Below, piece by piece: positions 4,970 through 9,356 of a DNA stretch of 9,356 bases (the first letter of the stretch is position 1; every line of letters starts with the position of its first letter). Below the pieces are notes generated by a model. It was given only the letters and a program-made list of their open reading frames with translations, did not search any database and had not been told where the DNA came from. Origin of the DNA: an uncultured Eubacteriales bacterium (GTDB taxonomy: Bacteria; Bacillota; Clostridia; Oscillospirales; Oscillospiraceae); NCBI GenBank assembly GCA_900540545.1, contig UQGJ01000086.1, forward strand, positions 1 to 9,356, written 5' to 3'. The translations under genes and the position numbers were made by a program.

Positions 4970-7900
4970 TTATTCCGTAGGAGGAGTATAGGCGGAAATA
5001 GCAACCTCAGTGCTCATGACAGTCGTCAGTCCACCATTATCTGCAATGGTGAGCGTCACTGTATAGGTCCCTGCTGCCAAGCCCGCATTATTCTCAGCGT
5101 TTACAGTAATGTAAGCCTTTTCAATATCTCCCTTGTTGTTCAGCGTCGCGGTGACAGACACGGAAGGCTCATCACAGGCCGCCTTCAGCGTTACAGTCGC
5201 ATTTGTGGCCTTGCGTGTGTAGGTCACTGCAACCCAAGGCAAAGTCGGAGCCGTACCGTCATCCCAATTCTCATCCTGCTCCCCAGTCCAACTATTGATT
5301 TTTGCGTGAGATTCTTTGCTGTTTACGCAGAAGAATTCTGCGGCAGTAATAGCCGTACCAACGTGCGTCTTGTCGGCGGCCAACTTTACGGTGCCAGTGC
5401 CGGCCAGGGTGCCGTTGTTGGTGAGCGTACCCTCCACAGTCAGGGTCATATTCGCCGGAATGGTCAAAGTCTTGTTCATTGCAATATTCAGGGTTTCATT
5501 TTCAGGAATTGTAATGTTTGCACCAAGAATTACCTCATTCCTGACATTCAATGCAGATTTCAATTCTGCTTCCGTAGTAGGATTGGCTTGGGTCACGGAA
5601 ACACTGGTCGTTGCAGTGCTGGTTTTATCGTTGGCGGAAGCAGTGACCTGAATGGTCGCCGTTCCGGCAGCAGTAACCTTCAACTGATTGCTATTCACAA
5701 TCTCAGCACCAGTTTCCCCGGCGGCAGTAACCTCATAGGTATATGTGACTGTACCAGAAGTGTTTCCATGGACCGGGCAGCCTGCGCTTGTCAACGTGGC
5801 CGTGGCGTTGAGTTCAACGGTTTTGTCCGCCTCTGCCGCACCAATTTCGATAGCCTCTATACTAAACGCAGGATCACCCAAAGTACAGGTACAGGTCGCA
5901 GGAGGTTCGGCGGTATACTCCGGAACCTCAACCCTAGTGTTAGGGCTGGCCTCGTGGTTGGCGTCAGCCTTCATCCGCACATAATAGATGCCATGAGACA
6001 GGTCGGTGGTCTCACCCTCACCGCAAGCAGTCCCGGCGTGGGCCTCAAAGGCGCTGTCCGTGCTGTACTCCATTGCCGTAGTAGTACCCGTAATCTTACC
6101 GTCACTGCCTGAATCGCTGGTGGGCGCGACACCTTCCAACCCACTGGGGGCGTCCTGAGTAGCTTTTTCAATGATGAGACCACCAGTGATTGTCTGATTA
6201 AACGCCTTATAGGTCCCATCTTCGTCACGGGTGATTACTACATCATAAGTACCGGCATTGATGGGGTCCTTCACCTGACCGCTCTGCTGATAGACAAGCG
6301 TAAATCCAGTAGTAATCTGCGAACTTTTAAGTTCAAATGCCAATTTCTCGCCGGTGTAGGTTACGGTCTGCGTTGCCGCATTAATGGTAATAACAGCCTT
6401 CTCGACCTCCCAGCGGGCATACAGCGTTTTGTTGCCGGTAGAACCCGTTTCAATCGCCGTTACCTCACTCCCACCTGTCTTAGCATCAAACCAGCCCAAG
6501 AACGTATACCCGGATTTCGTCGGAGTCTCCAGAGTAATCTTTGCGGTCTCAATTGTATAGTTCTCGGGTGCCTGCTCATAGTTGGTGCCGCCATCCAGGT
6601 CATATGTGATGGTGTAGGTAACCGGGGTCCAACTTGCGTAAATCGTAGTATTTCCAGTGATCTGGTCATTATCAAAACTCCAGGCATCGCCAGTGGAGCT
6701 TGTCTTATGCCATCCGCCAAAGGTATAGCCATTCCTGATGGGATCAGCAGGCTTGACGACCTTTCCATTTTCTTCAACTTTTTGTTGAGGAATAGCGGAC
6801 CCGCCACCTACATTAAAGGTAACATCAAAATAGGTTTTACTCGGATCAGTACTTGTTACCACGGCGCTGTACTCTACGCCCATGTAGGTCAAAGAGACCG
6901 AGACAACGCCATAATAACTCTCTGCATTCAGAGCATCAGCTTCTTTGGCGTAGGGCTTTACGCCAATATAGGCCGTCCTCCATGCACCGAGTTCCGTACC
7001 AATGAAGGACGGATCGAGAGTGGTACCATCCAGCTTAAATGTAATACCACTCAACTGAATAGTTCCATCAATACCCTTCTCTGTGTTAATGGCCAGCCAA
7101 GGATGGACAGCAATATCACCATAGGGCGTATCACTCCCGGAAACCTCAACGGGCACCTTGTTATAGGACGTTTGATCGTTAACCACGAACACGTCAAACT
7201 TAGTCAACGGGTTTGCAAACTCCGCCGTCACAGTGACATCCTTAGCGGGCATAATAAAAGTAAAGGTATTCGCTCCAGTCCGATTCGTCTCGGCCACATC
7301 CGAAACAGTGATACTCTTCAGAGCATAGCCTGCCTCCGGCTCACCAGTTATGGTTACCGTAGCGCCAGCCGCCGCACTTGCAGAGCTGGTCTTAATCGTG
7401 CCGTTGGCAATGCCGCTACTCAAAGTGACTCCATAAGTAACAGGTGCGGGTGTATTGCTGCCGCCGCTAGAACCACCGCCACCGCCGCCGGTGCTGGGCT
7501 CCTTGACCTCCTCGCCCTTACTGTTGGTGGGCTTCTCCACGTCCTTGGGGACTTCCATCTCCTTGGGGGCGTTGCCGTCGATGACCACGTCGCTGGTGTT
7601 GACCTCGGCCTTCTTCACGGTGCCCTGGTTATCCACCTTGATGGCGGCGTCGGTTTTCAAGGTATCCACGGTGACGCCCTTGGCGATCTCCACGGAACCC
7701 TCGGCGGCGTTCTCACCGGCCTCGATGCTCTTCACGGGGGCGTTGACGGCCACAGAGCCCTTGGGGGCGTCGGTGACCACGGTATCCACCTTGGCGCCCT
7801 TTTCCACAGTGAGGCTGGACGCCTCGGCGGCGGCGGTGGACTTCACTTCGCTCACCGTACCGGCCACGGAGACCTCGGCCTTGGGGGCGTCGGCCACCAC

Positions 7901-8746
7901 GGAGGCGGCCTTGGCATCCTCGCCCACCTTCACGGCGGCGCCGGAGCCGGAGACGATGACGTCCTTCGCCACGGTCTTGCCGGTCAGCTCCACGGTGGCG
8001 TCGGCGGCCTTGGGGGCAACGATGAGGTTCTCGGCCAGGGTGGCGTCCTTGATGGTCACGTCGGCGGCGGCGGCCACGATGACCACACCCTTGATGTCGC
8101 CGGTGATCTCCTGGGCGTCGTCCACCACATAGACGGCCACCATGTTATCGACCATCTTGGCCACGCTGGCGCGGGTGATGTCCAGAGTGGGGGCAAACTG
8201 ATTATCGCCCATACCCTGAATCATGCCGCGCTCCACGAGCGCGGCAACCGCGTCCTGGGCCCAGGACGCCACGGAGCCGGCGTCGGCGAAATCGACGGAG
8301 GCGGTGGAGCTGGGGGTGATATTCATCGCCCGGCACAGCAGCACGGCGGTCTCCTCACGGCTGATGGTGGCGTTGGGGTTGGCGTTGACGCCGTCACCCT
8401 GCATCACGCCCGCCGCAGCGAGCTTCAGAATCGCGTCGGCATACCAGGCATCCGCGGGCACGTCCGCGAAGGTGTTCTCGGCCTGCTCGGTGTAGCCCAT
8501 CAGGTTCACCAGCATGGTGGCGAACTCAGCGCGGGTCATGGATTTGTCCGGGTTGAACGCGCCGGTCTCGTCGCCCTTCAGGACGCCGTACCCGGCCCAG
8601 CGCTCCACGGAGCCCTTACCCCAGTGTTCCTGGACATCCTCAAAGGTCTTGCCATCCTCAGCCTCCGCCGCGGACGCAGGCACAATAGCCAGCGAAAGCA
8701 GCATAGCCAGGCTCAGGACCAGAGAAATGATTTTACGGCCTTTCAT
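4970..8746 (-). CDS. SLH-domain cell-surface protein with InlB-like, MBG-like and Ig-like modules
   Basis: This 1258-residue protein has a signal peptide (MKGRKIISLVLSLAMLLSLA, cleavage likely after ASA about residue 26). Three SLH domains follow at about 33-87, 92-142 and 152-205, with TRAE (71-74), SREE (129-132) and TRAS (191-194) at the motif that binds cell-wall polysaccharide. An Ala/Val/Lys-rich, probably beta-helical segment (about 214-400) has DAPK turns roughly every 40 residues. A Gly/Ser linker covers 418-430. Next come a divergent InlB-type repeat (437-510), an unassigned region (515-637), two InlB B-like repeats ending in IYASW and LYARW (643-706, 711-779), an MBG-like domain (785-861), a Cys-containing and Ig-like region (950-1052) and a beta-rich C terminus. 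It is probably an S-layer-associated adhesin or structural protein. ATG 8746 has GGAGGGG five bases upstream; ATG 8800 is an alternative. Composition shifts sharply at the linker. Confidence 0.9.
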   Translation of the reverse strand: MKGRKIISLVLSLAMLLSLAIVPASAAEAEDGKTFEDVQEHWGKGSVERWAGYGVLKGDETGAFNPDKSMTRAEFATMLVNLMGYTEQAENTFADVPADAWYADAILKLAAAGVMQGDGVNANPNATISREETAVLLCRAMNITPSSTASVDFADAGSVASWAQDAVAALVERGMIQGMGDNQFAPTLDITRASVAKMVDNMVAVYVVDDAQEITGDIKGVVIVAAAADVTIKDATLAENLIVAPKAADATVELTGKTVAKDVIVSGSGAAVKVGEDAKAASVVADAPKAEVSVAGTVSEVKSTAAAEASSLTVEKGAKVDTVVTDAPKGSVAVNAPVKSIEAGENAAEGSVEIAKGVTVDTLKTDAAIKVDNQGTVKKAEVNTSDVVIDGNAPKEMEVPKDVEKPTNSKGEEVKEPSTGGGGGGSSGGSNTPAPVTYGVTLSSGIANGTIKTSSASAAAGATVTITGEPEAGYALKSITVSDVAETNRTGANTFTFIMPAKDVTVTAEFANPLTKFDVFVVNDQTSYNKVPVEVSGSDTPYGDIAVHPWLAINTEKGIDGTIQLSGITFKLDGTTLDPSFIGTELGAWRTAYIGVKPYAKEADALNAESYYGVVSVSLTYMGVEYSAVVTSTDPSKTYFDVTFNVGGGSAIPQQKVEENGKVVKPADPIRNGYTFGGWHKTSSTGDAWSFDNDQITGNTTIYASWTPVTYTITYDLDGGTNYEQAPENYTIETAKITLETPTKSGYTFLGWFDAKTGGSEVTAIETGSTGNKTLYARWEVEKAVITINAATQTVTYTGEKLAFELKSSQITTGFTLVYQQSGQVKDPINAGTYDVVITRDEDGTYKAFNQTITGGLIIEKATQDAPSGLEGVAPTSDSGSDGKITGTTTAMEYSTDSAFEAHAGTACGEGETTDLSHGIYYVRMKADANHEASPNTRVEVPEYTAEPPATCTCTLGDPAFSIEAIEIGAAEADKTVELNATATLTSAGCPVHGNTSGTVTYTYEVTAAGETGAEIVNSNQLKVTAAGTATIQVTASANDKTSTATTSVSVTQANPTTEAELKSALNVRNEVILGANITIPENETLNIAMNKTLTIPANMTLTVEGTLTNNGTLAGTGTVKLAADKTHVGTAITAAEFFCVNSKESHAKINSWTGEQDENWDDGTAPTLPWVAVTYTRKATNATVTLKAACDEPSVSVTATLNNKGDIEKAYITVNAENNAGLAAGTYTVTLTIADNGGLTTVMSTEVAISAYTPPTE

Positions 8747-8751
8747 GTTTT

Positions 8752-8758
8752 CCCCTCC
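8752..8758 (-). promoter_or_regulatory. Ribosome binding site for the SLH gene
   Basis: The minus strand reads GGAGGGG followed by AAAAC and then ATG 8746. It places the start exactly at the beginning of a typical signal peptide. Confidence 0.7.
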
Positions 8759-8851
8759 AGATACATATTTTGCACATCGAGTGGTCATTAAAGCAATCAT
8801 ATCACCTCTCTCCAAAAAAGTAAATATAACCTGTCCTCTTTTATGTAATCT

Positions 8852-8867
8852 TTTCAGGAACCTGAAA
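8852..8867. repeat. Short inverted repeat in the SLH leader
   Basis: TTTCAGG and CCTGAAA flank a 2-base centre, giving a perfect 7+7 inverted repeat. It lies about 20 bases downstream of the predicted SLH transcription start, a plausible place for a second operator. The sequence is unrelated to the GGCAGAA palindromes further upstream, and no function is demonstrated. Confidence 0.4.
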
Positions 8868-8889
8868 CGTGACACAAATCCCAATATTT

Positions 8890-8918
8890 ATTATGGCAGA
8901 ATTTCTGCCATATGTCAA
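8890..8918 (-). promoter_or_regulatory. Near-consensus promoter of the SLH gene
   Basis: On the minus strand a perfect TTGACA (8913-8918) is followed after 17 bases by CATAAT (8890-8895), 11 of 12 consensus bases. The leader would be about 135 bases. The first 15-bp palindrome fills most of the spacer and touches the -10 box, so bound regulator would block RNA polymerase. Confidence 0.75.
8895..8909. promoter_or_regulatory. Operator 1, within the SLH promoter spacer
   Basis: GGCAGAATTTCTGCC is a palindrome with one unpaired central base. The symmetry extends by three more bases on each side (8892-8912, 21 bases in all). It sits between the -35 and -10 boxes of the SLH promoter, next to a gene for an XRE-type DNA-binding protein, and is the likely binding site of that protein. 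Confidence 0.7.
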
Positions 8919-8919
8919 C

Positions 8920-8934
8920 GGCAGAAATTCTGCC
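8920..8934. promoter_or_regulatory. Operator 2, beside the regulator gene
   Basis: GGCAGAAATTCTGCC is the exact reverse complement of operator 1, centred 25 bases away (8927 versus 8902). It lies just upstream of the TATACT -10 candidate of the XRE gene, which would allow autoregulation. Confidence 0.7.
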
Positions 8935-8937
8935 ACA

Positions 8938-8943
8938 TATACT
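8938..8943 (+). promoter_or_regulatory. Candidate -10 box of the XRE regulator gene
   Basis: TATACT matches 5 of 6 consensus bases. No good -35 box lies 16-18 bases upstream (TCAACG at 17), so the promoter looks weak or depends on overlapping protein contacts. Transcription would begin near 8950, a few bases before the ribosome binding site. Confidence 0.4.
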
Positions 8944-8967
8944 AAAGAGGCAAAGGAGGGATGCCTC

Positions 8968-9204
8968 ATGGTATTTCCCAGAATACGGGCCCTGCGCGAG
9001 GACCGGGACTGGACGCAGCAGGAAGTGGCCAATCGGCTGTTCATCAACCGGCGCACCTACTCCGCCTATGAAAACGGCGTCAACGCCATCACCCCGGAGC
9101 TGCTGATCCAAATCGCGGCGCTCTACGGCACCAGCGTGGACTACCTTCTGGGGCTGACGGATCGGGATGCCCCCTATCCGCCCGCCAAGCGGCCGCTGCT
9201 GTAA
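8968..9204 (+). CDS. Small XRE-family helix-turn-helix transcriptional regulator
   Basis: This 78-residue protein is a single HTH_3/XRE (Cro/CI-like) domain. Residues 4-63 hold the five-helix fold: RIRALREDRDWTQQEVANRL (5-24) gives helices 1-2, FINRRTYSAYENG (25-37) is the recognition helix region, and TPELLIQIAALYGTSVDYLLGLTD (42-65) is the typical XRE ending. The last 13 residues (RDAPYPPAKRPLL) are a short tail. There is no ligand-binding or protease domain, so it probably acts as a dimeric repressor responding only to its own level or to a partner. ATG 8968 has AAAGGAGGG (8952-8960) seven bases upstream; the frame is open further upstream, but only across the operators. The gene diverges from the SLH gene and probably regulates it. 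Confidence 0.92.
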   Translation: MVFPRIRALREDRDWTQQEVANRLFINRRTYSAYENGVNAITPELLIQIAALYGTSVDYLLGLTDRDAPYPPAKRPLL

Positions 9205-9214
9205 AACAGGACGC

Positions 9215-9252
9215 AAAAAAGACGGACAAAATTTCTTCTGTCCGTCTTTTTT
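9215..9252. terminator. Bidirectional terminator between the XRE gene and 5S rRNA
   Basis: GACGGACA (9221-9228) pairs with TGTCCGTC (9239-9246) around a 10-base loop. AAAAAA on the left (9215-9220) and TTTTTT on the right (9247-9252) extend the stem and supply a T-run in both directions. It lies 10 bases after the XRE stop and immediately beyond the 5S rRNA 3' end, ending both converging transcripts. Confidence 0.9.
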
Positions 9253-9253
9253 G

Positions 9254-9356
9254 TGTCGGCGTTACCTATTTTCCCGGCTCGTCTCCAAGCAAGTATTTTC
9301 AGCGCAAGTGAGCTTAACTGCCGTGTTCGGGATGGGAACGGGTGGACCCTCACTGC
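9254..9356 (-). rRNA. rrf: 5S ribosomal RNA, 3' part (5' end outside window)
   Basis: Read on the minus strand, the segment contains the conserved 5S core: GGGTCCACCCGTTCCCATCC, then CCGAACACGGCAGTTAAGC, and near the end GGAGACGAGCCGGGAAAATA followed by GGTAACGCC. This is bacterial 5S rRNA. About 103 bases are present, so only roughly the first 15 are missing at the right edge. The 3' end at 9254 is approximate, set by the usual distance from the AGGT motif and by the terminator that follows. It is probably the distal gene of an rRNA operon lying to the right. Confidence 0.92.

Noticed and set aside
5306..6112. 268-codon + strand open frame inside the SLH gene
   Set aside because: The translation is an incoherent mix without domain features and lies wholly within a well supported minus-strand coding region.
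6707..8791. 694-codon open frame on the + strand opposite the SLH gene
   Set aside because: It mirrors the codon bias of the real minus-strand gene, its translation is His/Gly-rich low complexity with no recognisable domain, and no proper ribosome binding site precedes it. The minus strand has a signal peptide and SLH domains.
8895..8934. LexA/SOS box or phage attachment site
   Set aside because: The dyad GGCAGAAWTTCTGCC does not match the Gram-positive LexA box (GAACnnnnGTTC), and there is no integrase or duplicated flanking sequence. Its position over two promoters fits operators.

Overview
The window looks like chromosomal DNA from a G+C-rich member of the class Clostridia, probably an Oscillospiraceae-type gut anaerobe (Flavonifractor/Lawsonibacter/Pseudoflavonifractor-like). 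This is inferred from strong AGGAGG-type ribosome binding sites, high G+C third positions, a DUF975 membrane protein, an SLH-anchored surface protein with InlB-type repeats, and dispersed GC-rich palindromic repeats. No species-level claim is possible from the window alone.

Layout, left to right. (1) Positions 3-116 hold the glycine-rich C-terminal tail of a + strand gene cut by the window edge, followed by a strong terminator. (2) A + strand DUF975-type multi-pass membrane protein with a long proline-rich tail (218-1399) ends at a bidirectional terminator (1413-1439). (3) A compact minus-strand operon of six genes runs from 4712 down to 1446: DUF559 PD-(D/E)XK-like protein, SfsA nuclease, GNAT acetyltransferase, VanX-type D-Ala-D-Ala dipeptidase, small zinc-ribbon protein, SGNH/GDSL hydrolase. 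Every junction overlaps by 1-8 bases, so the genes are probably translationally coupled. An extended -10 promoter at 4912-4940 fits this operon, and a MITE-like palindromic element (4730-4894) fills the leader. (4) A 28-bp palindromic terminator (4927-4954) ends the next minus-strand gene and contains the -35 box of the operon promoter. (5) A very large minus-strand gene (4970-8746) encodes a secreted 1258-residue protein: signal peptide, three SLH domains, an Ala/Val-rich repetitive segment, a Gly/Ser linker, then InlB-like, MBG-like and Ig-like modules. The half before the linker is G+C-rich and the half after it is much more A+T-rich, so the gene looks like a mosaic. (6) A divergent + strand gene (8968-9204) encodes a small XRE-family repressor-like protein. 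Between it and the SLH gene lie two 15-bp palindromes, one inside the spacer of a near-consensus promoter for the SLH gene and the other over the weaker promoter of the regulator. (7) A bidirectional terminator (9215-9252) separates the regulator from the 3' part of a minus-strand 5S rRNA gene that runs off the right edge.

The clearest regulatory hypothesis is that the small XRE protein controls both itself and the large SLH surface protein through the paired palindromes. The six-gene operon mixes nucleases, an acetyltransferase, a cell-wall peptidase and a hydrolase. Its genes share an mRNA, but the sequence does not show that they share a pathway. I see no mobile element with a transposase, no CRISPR array and no tRNA in the window.
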